NCBI GenBank assembly: GCA_024434115.1
Contig: QMIT01000005.1
Span: forward strand, 248,001 to 312,000
DNA: 64,000 nucleotides
Reading direction: 5' to 3'
DNA from: Chloroflexota bacterium
GTDB lineage: Bacteria > Chloroflexota > Anaerolineae > Aggregatilineales > J027
Shown here in pieces: positions 8,615 to 15,960 of the stretch. The number at the start of each line of letters is the position of its first letter. Within the stretch, counting starts at the first letter, position 1. The translations under genes were made by a program, and so were the position numbers. The notes beneath the pieces were generated by a model. That model searched no databases. It was not told where the DNA came from and saw nothing but the letters and a program-made list of their open reading frames with translations.

Positions 8615-8848
8615 CTAAATATCCTCGCGCGGAAAATCGCTCCACATTTCACGACGGGCTTGGTCAATGTCCTCCCCAGAGATGTCGACATCTTGCCATA
8701 AGCCATATAATGAGCGACGCGGCGTATGGGTTTCGGATGCAAATTCTTGTTCAAGTGTCGCCATGACCCGTTCCACCAAACGAATGCGTTCAAGCGGCGA
8801 GAGTTCAATGACTTGGGCAATTAGAGCGTCTAAGTGGGGCTGATCCAT
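8615..8848 (-). CDS. Antitoxin partner of VapC
   Basis: 77 residues from an ATG with AAGGAGA seven bases upstream, the best ribosome binding site in this region. The N-terminal half is helical (ALIAQVIELSPLERIRLVERV) and the C-terminus is acidic (REMWSDFPREDI), as in short VapB-like antitoxins of the DUF2281/addiction-module type. It directly precedes the PIN toxin with no gap. The likely role is to bind and neutralise the toxin and repress the operon. The family is inferred mainly from size and neighbour. Confidence 0.75.
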   Translation of the reverse strand: MDQPHLDALIAQVIELSPLERIRLVERVMATLEQEFASETHTPRRSLYGLWQDVDISGEDIDQARREMWSDFPREDI

Positions 8849-8973
8849 GAAAATCTCCTTGTCTAATACTCCCTAAGTATAGCTGTTGCTTTTGAATGGG
8901 GTCAATTTTTGCATGTGGCACATGAACTTGCTAAAGTCACCGCTTTAGCCGACATGCCGCCATAGGAATCAAG

Positions 8974-10593
8974 ATGCCCAATCAGGAAAGCTCCCCCGAC
9001 AATCCGCTGCTGCCAACCCTGACTATGATTGAACACGCCGAGTTTTTGCTTGGCTTGTCGTTTACCGATGACGAGCGTGAACAAATGCTGCAAGCGCTCA
9101 ATCGGCGGCTGGCACATTATCAAAATTTACGGGCGGCGAACCTCGAAAATAGCCTCCCTATGAGCTTACTATTTGACCCGCGCGTGGTGCAGCCTACCAA
9201 GCCTGCCCAATCGCCGCGCCACTATGCCATGAGTGCCCCACCGAAATATGTCCGTCCCGATGATTTAGAATCGCTGGCCTTTGCGCCGATGACCCAACTT
9301 TCCGAACTCATCCGCACCCGCCAAGTGACTTCTGTCGAATTGACGCGGATGTACCTGAGCCGCCTCAAAAAATATGATCCCTATCTGCAATGCGTGGTCA
9401 CACTGACCGAAGATTTAGCCATGCGACAGGCGGAACGGGCTGACGAAGAAATGGCGCGGGGCATCAATCGTGGGCCGCTGCATGGCATCCCCTATGGCGC
9501 AAAAGACCTGCTGGCCGTTAAAGGCTATCCGACGACGTGGGGGGCAGAACCCTATCAAGACCAAACCTTTGATTACGATGCGACGGTGATTGAGCGCCTT
9601 GAAGCAGCCGGGGCGGTACTGATTGCCAAATTGACATTGGGTGCGCTGGCCTATGGTGACATCTGGCACGGCGGCAAAACCAAAAACCCTTGGAACCTTG
9701 AAGAAGGCTCGTCGGGGTCATCGGCGGGGTCGGCATCAGCAACAGCGGCGGGCCTAGTTGGTTTTTCAATTGGCACAGAAACGTATGGCTCAATTGTCTC
9801 CCCGGCGACACGCTGCGGGGTGACGGGCCTCCGTCCGACATTTGGACGGGTCAGCCGTCATGGGGCGATGGCGCTCAGTTGGAGCATGGACAAAATCGGC
9901 CCAATCTGCCGCACGGTGGAGGATTGCGCCCTTGTGTTTACGGCGATCTATGGCCCGGATGGTAAAGATCGCACCCTTGCCGACATTGAATTTCAATGGC
10001 AGCCCACTCTCAAACTCGAAAATTTGCGGGTCGGGGTTGTCCAAGCCGCGTTTGAAGAAGATCAACCCAATAAGACCAATGATGATGCGTCGCTGGTGGT
10101 GATGCGCCAACTTTTCCCCCATCTGCAACCCGTGACCCTGCCCAGTCTGGATGTGCAACCGATATTGTTGATGTTGGAGGCGGAGGCAGCGGCGGCCTTT
10201 GAAGAACTGACCCTCAGCAATCGGGATGATCTGTTGACATGGCAGGATAAGGACGCATGGCCGAATTTGTTCCGTGCGGCGCGATTCATCCCGGCGATTG
10301 AATATGTCAATGCCAGTCGTCTGCGGATGCGTCTCATGGAGGAAATGGCGCGGGTCATGGAGGGTGTGGATGTGTTTAGCGTGCCGAGTTTTTCTCCCGC
10401 CCTGCCGCTCACCAATTTGACCGGACACCCCTGTGTGGTCGTGCCAAATGGATTTAATGAGGCGGGATCACCCACCAGCATTTCATTTATCGGCGGTTTG
10501 GACAAGGAAGCCGAAACGTTAGCCGTTGCCAAAGCCTATCAGGACGCCACTCATTTTCATCGCCAATACCCGCCGATGCCGTTCGCAAAATAG
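8974..10593 (+). CDS. Amidase signature family enzyme
   Basis: 539 residues, slightly longer than GatA because of an extra N-terminal region of about 100 residues. The Ser-cisSer-Lys triad is visible: K177 in GIPYGAKDLLAV, the cis-Ser at about S250 in EGSSGSSAGSA, and the nucleophile S273 in TETYGSIVSPA. The G before GSI is replaced by Y, an uncommon change next to the nucleophile. Family members hydrolyse amides or transfer ammonia in the Glu-tRNA(Gln) amidotransferase. With no gatB or gatC nearby, a stand-alone amidase is more likely than GatA. There is no signal peptide, so it is cytosolic. Confidence 0.82.
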   Translation: MPNQESSPDNPLLPTLTMIEHAEFLLGLSFTDDEREQMLQALNRRLAHYQNLRAANLENSLPMSLLFDPRVVQPTKPAQSPRHYAMSAPPKYVRPDDLESLAFAPMTQLSELIRTRQVTSVELTRMYLSRLKKYDPYLQCVVTLTEDLAMRQAERADEEMARGINRGPLHGIPYGAKDLLAVKGYPTTWGAEPYQDQTFDYDATVIERLEAAGAVLIAKLTLGALAYGDIWHGGKTKNPWNLEEGSSGSSAGSASATAAGLVGFSIGTETYGSIVSPATRCGVTGLRPTFGRVSRHGAMALSWSMDKIGPICRTVEDCALVFTAIYGPDGKDRTLADIEFQWQPTLKLENLRVGVVQAAFEEDQPNKTNDDASLVVMRQLFPHLQPVTLPSLDVQPILLMLEAEAAAAFEELTLSNRDDLLTWQDKDAWPNLFRAARFIPAIEYVNASRLRMRLMEEMARVMEGVDVFSVPSFSPALPLTNLTGHPCVVVPNGFNEAGSPTSISFIGGLDKEAETLAVAKAYQDATHFHRQYPPMPFAK

Positions 10594-10701
10594 GCCCACT
10601 CACCCTCATGAAAACCCCCACTTGGCCCATGAGGCATTCGCTGACCTGTGGCATTCTAGGGGATGTGAGTCACGTAGAACTTAGCTGCAAGGAGCGAAAT
10701 C

Positions 10702-10953
10702 ATGCCCAACAAAATTGACCGTCGGGATGATGTCAACCCGCGAGAAGGTCTGCGCGAATACGGGGATGTGGAATTTGCCGATCCTGTAAATCACAAATAC
10801 CCCATTGATACCCCGGAACACATCCGTGCGGCGTGGAGCTATATCCACCATGAAGCCAACGCCGAAAAATATGACGCGGATGAACTTAGGACGATCAAAG
10901 AAAGAATCAAACAAGCTGCCAAGAAACACGGCATCGAGATTTCTGCAAACTGA
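10702..10953 (+). CDS. Small DUF6582-like protein
   Basis: 83 residues from an ATG with CAAGGAG nine bases upstream. The sequence is hydrophilic and ends with a helix (DELRTIKERIKQAAKKHGIE), preceded by a conserved-looking HIRAAWSYIHHEANAEKY segment. This matches the DUF6582 pattern found alone or inside phage head-protease-type proteins, where the short form has no known role. It is monocistronic, with a terminator directly after it. Confidence 0.6.
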   Translation: MPNKIDRRDDVNPREGLREYGDVEFADPVNHKYPIDTPEHIRAAWSYIHHEANAEKYDADELRTIKERIKQAAKKHGIEISAN

Positions 10954-10960
10954 GCGTCCT

Positions 10961-10991
10961 AAAAGGATGGGCAACACGGCCCATCTTTTTA
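10961..10991. terminator. Bidirectional intrinsic terminator
   Basis: AAAAGGATGGGC and GCCCATCTTTTT pair around a short loop, with runs of A and T on the two sides. It serves both the DUF6582-like gene and the convergent gene on the minus strand, whose stop codon overlaps the T run. Confidence 0.85.
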
Positions 10992-11234
10992 TTTGCGTGA
11001 CAGCAGTTTCGACAGGCCCTTTTTGCCACCCCGTACCGCAAACACAGCTGGGGATGTCACAGTATCTACCGCAAAACGCCCGACCACGCCTAACACCCCA
11101 CGATCTTCATCAACGGCCCTTAATGCGCCATTTAACCCCGCGACAGGTGCGAGTACCGTGCCGACAATCGCGCCCCCGACAATCCCAGCGGCAGAATCAA
11201 TATCTTTTTCGATCTGGCTGCGTTCATCTGACAT
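10989..11234 (-). CDS. Small glycine-rich protein of unknown function
   Basis: 81 residues from ATG 11234, preceded by AGGAGAT; a longer frame to 11438 lacks a ribosome binding site. A hydrophilic start (SDERSQIEKDIDSA) leads into a hydrophobic Gly/Ala-rich segment (GIVGGAIVGTVLAPVAGL) and a basic tail (RGGKKGLSKLLSRK). The middle could insert in or associate with the membrane, like glycine-zipper proteins. I recognise no family. It ends at a shared bidirectional terminator. Confidence 0.6.
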   Translation of the reverse strand: MSDERSQIEKDIDSAAGIVGGAIVGTVLAPVAGLNGALRAVDEDRGVLGVVGRFAVDTVTSPAVFAVRGGKKGLSKLLSRK

Positions 11235-11481
11235 AAGTGATTTATCTCCTTGTGTACCGGATAGATTTACCCTACTACTCAATACGAAGCATCGGCTGGA
11301 TAGGTTGCGCTGTGTTCTCCATACGAACACCCTAAAAATTCTTTCACAAAAATTTCGGTTGAGGCGAAAGGAGACTGTAAGCCACGCTTCGATTCCGTTA
11401 GTTGGGTTGCAAGGCCGTTCCCCTATAGTAAGTGACATAAGGTTTGAAGGTCACAAAAAATTGCTTTTGGGGGATCGAAAA

Positions 11482-12240
11482 ATGCAACTCTCACATACGG
11501 GATATAACAGAAACGCGGCACAGAGCCAAATAAAAGTTACCAGCGCCAACCTGCGGACATGGGCCTATTTTACAGCCAAACGTGCCATTGATATTGTGGC
11601 GGCCAGTTTGGTATTGCTCATCGCGGGTATCCCGATGCTCATCATTGCTATGCTGATCGAAATCGAAACCCCCGGTTCAGCCATCTTTGCTCAAGAACGA
11701 GTCACCGCTCGCCGTCGTCGTATTGTGAACGGCAAGGCAGAGTTTGATGTCGTGACCTTCACCTGCTACAAGTTCCGTACCATGTACAAAGATGCTTCCA
11801 GCGAGATGCACCAAGCCTTCATGAAAGCCTTCATCAAGAATGATATGGCTGCCATCGCCGCCATTAACGGTACGGAGAACGCGGAGATCATGAAGATCGT
11901 CAAAGATCCGCGTGTGACCCTGATTGGCAAGTTCCTGCGCAAGACTTCTTTGGATGAACTGCCCCAATTCATCAACGTGCTCAAGGGTGAGATGACACTG
12001 GTTGGCCCACGTCCCTGCATCCCTTACGAAGTGGAAGAATATGAGGCATGGCACAAGCAGCGGCTACAGGCGACAGGTGGGATCACGGGTCTGTGGCAGG
12101 TGAGCGCCCGCAGCGCCGCCGATTTTGACGGGATGTGCAAGTTGGACATCGAATACATCCAAAGCCAGTCGTTGATGACCGACCTCAAGCTGATTGTGAA
12201 GACCCCACTGGTGATGATCTTCGGACGTGGTGGGTTCTGA
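11482..12240 (+). CDS. Polyprenyl-phosphate sugar-1-phosphate transferase
   Basis: 252 residues from ATG 11482, preceded by GGGGGA; the open frame further upstream covers the divergent gene and is not coding. One N-terminal membrane helix ([19 protein letters not shown]) precedes the PglC/WcaJ-type catalytic core with [27 protein letters not shown] and the late [12 protein letters not shown] motif. These enzymes attach a sugar-1-phosphate from a UDP-sugar to undecaprenyl phosphate at the cytoplasmic face, starting exopolysaccharide or glycoconjugate synthesis. An unusual insert of about 40 residues ([20 protein letters not shown]) lies between KFRTM and LRKTSLDE. No polysaccharide cluster surrounds it. 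Confidence 0.88.
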   Translation: MQLSHTGYNRNAAQSQIKVTSANLRTWAYFTAKRAIDIVAASLVLLIAGIPMLIIAMLIEIETPGSAIFAQERVTARRRRIVNGKAEFDVVTFTCYKFRTMYKDASSEMHQAFMKAFIKNDMAAIAAINGTENAEIMKIVKDPRVTLIGKFLRKTSLDELPQFINVLKGEMTLVGPRPCIPYEVEEYEAWHKQRLQATGGITGLWQVSARSAADFDGMCKLDIEYIQSQSLMTDLKLIVKTPLVMIFGRGGF

Positions 12241-12281
12241 TTCCTCCATCCTTTCAATCACCTTTCAAACCTTGCAAGGGG

Positions 12282-12309
12282 GCAGGCCACCGACCTGCTC
12301 TCTTTTTTT
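12282..12309 (+). terminator. Intrinsic terminator
   Basis: GCAGG and CCTGC form a stem around a seven-base loop, followed by CTCTTTTTTT, 42 bases after the sugar transferase stop. Confidence 0.75.
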
Positions 12310-12456
12310 GCTTTACATCGGTTAGGAATTTTTCCCCAATCGGTAAACTTTGAAGTTGCCCCATACACACAATGGCTTTAACGCCTGCCATAGATTTCCC
12401 CACCCTGCTGGGCTTAAAGTAAATGTATCAACTCAGCGTCGTAAAAGGAGTACACC

Positions 12457-12987
12457 ATGACGATTGGTCTATTTTATGGTACGAACAATGGGGCGACGGA
12501 ATCCGCAGCAGAGGAGATCAAGGCCGAATTTGAGAAAATTTGGTCAGGGATGGTGAATCTACATAAGGTTGGGCAGGTAGACATCACCACGATGATGGAC
12601 TATGACAACCTCATTTTGGGTGTGCCAACCTATAACATCGGCGAATTGCAGGACGACTGGTATTTCATCTACGACAAATTGGATGCGCTTGCCCTGACAG
12701 GTTGCCGGGTGGCTATATTTGGGCTTGGTGACCAATACGGTTATCCCGATACGTTTCAGGATGGCATTGGTATTTTGGGCGAAAAAATCCGACTAATTGG
12801 TGGGGAATTAGTCGGGTTTACGGCGACAGCGGGTTTTGAATTTTCCAATTCACGCGGGGTCGAAAACGGCCAGTTTATGGGGCTGGCCCTTGATAATGAC
12901 AATCAGCCCGATCTAACGACGGCGCGTATTCAGGCGTGGGTGCAGCAACTCATCGGAGAATTTGACTTGGAGCCAGTGCTATCGTAG
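12457..12987 (+). CDS. fld: Long-chain flavodoxin
   Basis: 176 residues, the size of long-chain flavodoxins, from an ATG with AAAAGGAG upstream. The phosphate-binding loop FYGTNNGATE occupies the FMN site, although the usual T-x-T-G-x-T reads T-N-N-G-A-T here. The loop NLILGVPTYNIGELQDDWYF and the later FGLGDQYGYPDTFQDG are the two flavin-flanking loops of FldA-type proteins. It carries single electrons as an iron-sparing substitute for ferredoxin. No partner oxidoreductase is adjacent. A strong inverted repeat follows the gene. Confidence 0.9.
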   Translation: MTIGLFYGTNNGATESAAEEIKAEFEKIWSGMVNLHKVGQVDITTMMDYDNLILGVPTYNIGELQDDWYFIYDKLDALALTGCRVAIFGLGDQYGYPDTFQDGIGILGEKIRLIGGELVGFTATAGFEFSNSRGVENGQFMGLALDNDNQPDLTTARIQAWVQQLIGEFDLEPVLS

Positions 12988-12989
12988 AA

Positions 12990-13042
12990 AAATTTAGGGA
13001 AAGCTGAAGGATATATTTCACCTTTGGACTTTCCCTAAATTT
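12990..13042. terminator. Inverted repeat, probable terminator
   Basis: A 14-base perfect arm AAATTTAGGGAAAG pairs with CTTTCCCTAAATTT across a 25-base loop, directly after the flavodoxin stop. The loop has its own short inversion. There is no long T run, so it may act as an mRNA-end stabiliser as well. Confidence 0.55.
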
Positions 13043-13059
13043 CTTCGTCTAATTTACAG

Positions 13060-13092
13060 CTAGATTCAGCACAGCGGCTTTAGCCCCGTGTT
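13060..13092. repeat. CACGGGGCTAAAGCC palindromic repeat, copy 1
   Basis: CTAGATTCAGCACAGCGGCT followed by TTAGCCCCGTG. The core GGCTTTAGCC is an inner inverted repeat flanked by CACGG-type arms. Other copies are at 14473-14505 (same orientation), 29102-29137 and 29194-29229 (opposite orientation). Confidence 0.6.
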
Positions 13093-13100
13093 TGAATAGA

Positions 13101-14207
13101 TCACCCTAAGGGTAGGGAGGCGGGCAGGGCCTCTTCATGCTCCAAGAGGATGCGTTTGCGTTCGATGCCCCACCGATACCCCGTCAATTTCCCATCCTTG
13201 CCGATGACCCGATGGCAAGGGATGATAATGGCGGCGCGGTTGCTGCCGATGGCGCTGGCGACGGCCCGCACTGCTTCAGGTTGACCAATCGCTTCGGCAA
13301 TCTGCGCATAGGAGCGTGTTTCGCCGCGTGGGATCTGCTGCAATGCCCCCCATACCTTCCATTGGAACGCAGTGGCTTGAATATCCAACGGCAGGTCGAG
13401 ATGGGGCAGGCGGCCTTCGACATGCGCCAAAATCGCGCCGACCCATGTTTGCAAAGGGGCATCCTCACGGCTGAGGGTGGCACGCGGATATTCGGCATGT
13501 AAGGCGGCGACGGCCTCCTCTTCGGTGGTGTGGAGCGTGATGGCACAGATGCCGCGCTCGGTTGCTCCAATAAGCATTTGGCCCAGATAAGTCTCGATTA
13601 CCGTGTATTGGATGTGCATCCCCTGTCCTTTTTGTTGATACGTGGCGGGTGTCATGCCGAGATGGGTATCGGCGCGTTCATAGACCCGACTGCTTGAGCC
13701 ATATCCAGCACTGTGGATGGCGTCGGCGACATTATCTGTTTCGCGCAGATTGCTTTTGAGCAATTGTAGGCGTTGGGCATCGGCATATTGGCGCGGCGTC
13801 AGGCCCAACACCCGCTTGAAAATGTCTTGCAGGTGATGGGGGTCAAAATAAAAGGCATCACTCAGTGCTTCCAACGAGAGCAGGTCGGGTTCGGTCAGGT
13901 GGGTGTTGATATGGTCGCAGATGGATTGCACCAACGCGACTTGACTATCGTGCATGGCGACGGTGTTGGGGCGGCAGCGTTTACAGGCACGGAATCCGGC
14001 GGCCTCAGCAGCGGCGGGCAGTTGGAAAAACCGGACATTTTCGCGCTTGGGGCGACGAGATTTGCAGGAGGGGCGGCAGTAAACCCCGGTAGATTGCACG
14101 CCGTAGACAAACGAACCATCGGCGGCGGGGTCACGGGCGACTACATGCTGCCACAGGGGGTAGTCGTCGGCTAGATGCTCGTCGGGCAGGCTGAAGGATT
14201 CGTACAT
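13101..14207 (-). CDS. ada: Ada: DNA methyl-phosphotriester/O6-methylguanine methyltransferase and regulator
   Basis: 368 residues from the ATG at 14207, which has AAAGGGG upstream; an ATG at 14231 would add eight residues. All three Ada modules are present. The zinc domain has Cys 44, 48, 75 and 78 (VYCRPSC and RACKRC), of which Cys44 accepts methyl from phosphotriesters. An AraC-type DNA-binding domain follows (HHLQDIFKRVLGLTPRQYADA). The C-terminal methyltransferase has the active site IIPCHRVIGKDGKLTGYRWG. Methylation of the first Cys converts Ada proteins to an activator of alkylation repair genes. No alkA or other repair gene is adjacent. Confidence 0.93.
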   Translation of the reverse strand: MYESFSLPDEHLADDYPLWQHVVARDPAADGSFVYGVQSTGVYCRPSCKSRRPKRENVRFFQLPAAAEAAGFRACKRCRPNTVAMHDSQVALVQSICDHINTHLTEPDLLSLEALSDAFYFDPHHLQDIFKRVLGLTPRQYADAQRLQLLKSNLRETDNVADAIHSAGYGSSSRVYERADTHLGMTPATYQQKGQGMHIQYTVIETYLGQMLIGATERGICAITLHTTEEEAVAALHAEYPRATLSREDAPLQTWVGAILAHVEGRLPHLDLPLDIQATAFQWKVWGALQQIPRGETRSYAQIAEAIGQPEAVRAVASAIGSNRAAIIIPCHRVIGKDGKLTGYRWGIERKRILLEHEEALPASLPLG

Positions 14208-14397
14208 GATTTGGATGCCCCTTTGTTTCATCGGCGATAATTGTATTGTAGGGCAGGCGGGCGCGGGGGTCTATCCGATTGTGGGGGAGTAATTCTTCAG
14301 GATATTCTATAGGATTCCCATCTGGGTTGACCTGCTCAGTTGCAAAGTTCAAAACTGGTCAAGGCTCAGACTTGCCCCTACGGACGAACATCCCCTT

Positions 14398-14425
14398 GTA
14401 GGGGTTGGGCTAAGACCAACCCTGC
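14398..14425. repeat. GTAGGGG-type palindromic element
   Basis: GGGTTGG at 14402-14408 pairs with CCAACCC at 14416-14422, preceded by TTGTAG. A related GCCCCTACGG lies in the opposite sense about 20 bases upstream. Confidence 0.5.
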
Positions 14426-14472
14426 CTTTGAAACCCAACCTTGCAACCGAGCAGGTTGACCTGTATTTTTGA

Positions 14473-14505
14473 CTAGATTCAGCACAGCGGCTTTAGCCCC
14501 GTGTT
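14473..14505. repeat. CACGGGGCTAAAGCC palindromic repeat, copy 2
   Basis: CTAGATTCAGCACAGCGGCT followed by TTAGCCCCGTG, identical over 31 bases to copy 1 at 13060. The sequences around the two copies differ. Confidence 0.6.
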
Positions 14506-14584
14506 CCAATAGGCCAACCTACTCGCCCGAACGAGCGGTGGTTCAGAGAGTCAAAACTTTTTATAATCTTACGGCTATTGGCAT

Positions 14585-14614
14585 TTTCCGTGCATAAGTC
14601 ATCCGTGATACAAT
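14585..14614 (+). promoter_or_regulatory. Candidate promoter of the binding protein/sensor kinase operon
   Basis: TTTCCG at 14585-14590 and TACAAT at 14609-14614 are separated by 18 bases, about 70 bases ahead of the ATG. Confidence 0.35.
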
Positions 14615-14683
14615 GTGCGTAAAATTAGAGACGTGAGCATAAGTTAGCGACTTACTTTGGACTATGGGTTAGGGGTCTGAACT

Positions 14684-15958
14684 ATGAAGCGACGAGTGTC
14701 AATCATACTATTTTTTGTACTCACAATTTTGGTTGCCTACCAGACTCAGACTCAAGCCGCACCCCCAAGATTGCAGGACCCCGACAACACATTTATTGTT
14801 TGGGGGCCATCCGGCCTTGAGCTTGATGAATATATTATCGAAACGTTTCAAGCGCGTCACCCCGAACTAGAAATCGTCGTCATTGACCAAGGATGGGATG
14901 AGGCCCTCCGCCTCAATCTTGAGAACGCGATTCTCATGGGAAGGCCACCGGACGTGGTGATTGGCGAGAACTATTTCCGCACTTTTGCTGCGGAAGGTGA
15001 GCTATTGCCCCTTGATGACATTCTTGCCAAATATGCTGATGATATTGTGCCTGTGACCTACGCGGGGACAATCTATGAGGGCAGCGTTTACGCCCTTCCG
15101 TTGTTTACGGGCGTTTTTGCCTTTGAACGGAATTGCAGCGTCATCGAATCGGCAGGTTTAGATTGTGATGAACCGCCACAATATTGGGACGAACTGCTCG
15201 CCGAAGCCGCTGCCATCACCGAGGCTGGCGCGGGGGATTATTTCGGCTATACGCTGCAAGGCCCCGGCGGGACGGCGGTTGGATCGGCCTTCCGTATCGC
15301 CGTATTTCAGGCCCAACTCGATGCCCTGCCGTGCGCAGATGACGCTTGCACCGTCCCGAAATTTGATAACCCGAATGTGATACCTGTTTACGAATTTTTG
15401 CGTGAAATCGCCGCGTATACTCCACCCGGCCTCATGGACAATACCAATGAAGGCCAAGTCTACGAGGCCCTGTTCCGAGGAATCTCCGCCTATCAAATTG
15501 CCGGAAGCTGGCATGTGGGCTGGGCCGCCGATGCTGGGTGTGATACATGTCGCTATTCCCCAATTCCGATTCCACGCGAGGGCCACTCGGCCAGCCTGTT
15601 GGTCGGCAATGTGCTTTATGGTGCGCCAAGCCACGCTCCCCATCCCGAACTAGCCAAAGAATGGATTGAACTCCTCATCAGCCCGGAGGTTCAGGAACGT
15701 GTATTCCTGCAACTGGGTCGGCTGCCCGTGCGGCGCTCGGTATTGAGCAGTATCCGCGAGACGGTAGACCCCGCCACAGCCACTTTCATTGATGAACTGC
15801 TGTATAATGAAGACCTAACCATACTCCCGCAGTGGGCCAACAACCCGCGCGAGACGTGGGCCATCTACAACGACCTTCTCATCGCTGTATTAAAAACTGA
15901 CCGCCCAATTCCAGAAATAATGGCAGAGGCTCAAGCCGCGATTGACGCTTTGGAGTAA
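14684..15958 (+). CDS. Extracellular solute-binding protein, carbohydrate type, paired with a sensor kinase
   Basis: 424 residues. A Sec signal peptide (RRVSIILFFVLTILVAYQTQ, cleaved near AQTQA) has no lipobox cysteine. The mature protein has the family 1 fold: TFIVWGPSGLE, then YIIETFQARHPELEI and a VVIGENYFRTFAAEGELLPL segment, with Cys pairs (CADDAC and CDTC) that may form disulfides. No permease gene accompanies it. The next gene, two bases downstream, is a sensor histidine kinase with an extracellular domain. The likely job is therefore ligand presentation to the kinase, or binding for an importer encoded elsewhere. The first option is inference from the operon. Confidence 0.8.
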   Translation: MKRRVSIILFFVLTILVAYQTQTQAAPPRLQDPDNTFIVWGPSGLELDEYIIETFQARHPELEIVVIDQGWDEALRLNLENAILMGRPPDVVIGENYFRTFAAEGELLPLDDILAKYADDIVPVTYAGTIYEGSVYALPLFTGVFAFERNCSVIESAGLDCDEPPQYWDELLAEAAAITEAGAGDYFGYTLQGPGGTAVGSAFRIAVFQAQLDALPCADDACTVPKFDNPNVIPVYEFLREIAAYTPPGLMDNTNEGQVYEALFRGISAYQIAGSWHVGWAADAGCDTCRYSPIPIPREGHSASLLVGNVLYGAPSHAPHPELAKEWIELLISPEVQERVFLQLGRLPVRRSVLSSIRETVDPATATFIDELLYNEDLTILPQWANNPRETWAIYNDLLIAVLKTDRPIPEIMAEAQAAIDALE

Positions 15959-15960
15959 AA

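Larger units (their letters stand above)
14208..14683. other. Intergenic region with two repeat elements and a promoter
   Basis: This 476-base gap between divergent genes holds no credible reading frame. It contains a GTAGGGG-type hairpin at 14398-14425, a CACGGGGCTAAAGCC repeat at 14473-14505, and a candidate promoter for the downstream operon at 14585-14614. Confidence 0.6.

Noticed and set aside
9790..10428. Minus-strand open frame of 212 codons
   Set aside because: It lies wholly inside the amidase gene and shows no protein-like pattern; the amidase motifs prove the plus strand is coding.
13060..14505. Direct-repeat att sites flanking ada as a mobile insert
   Set aside because: The two identical repeats flank ada, but the same palindrome occurs elsewhere (29102 and 29194), no integrase is present, and ada composition matches the surroundings.
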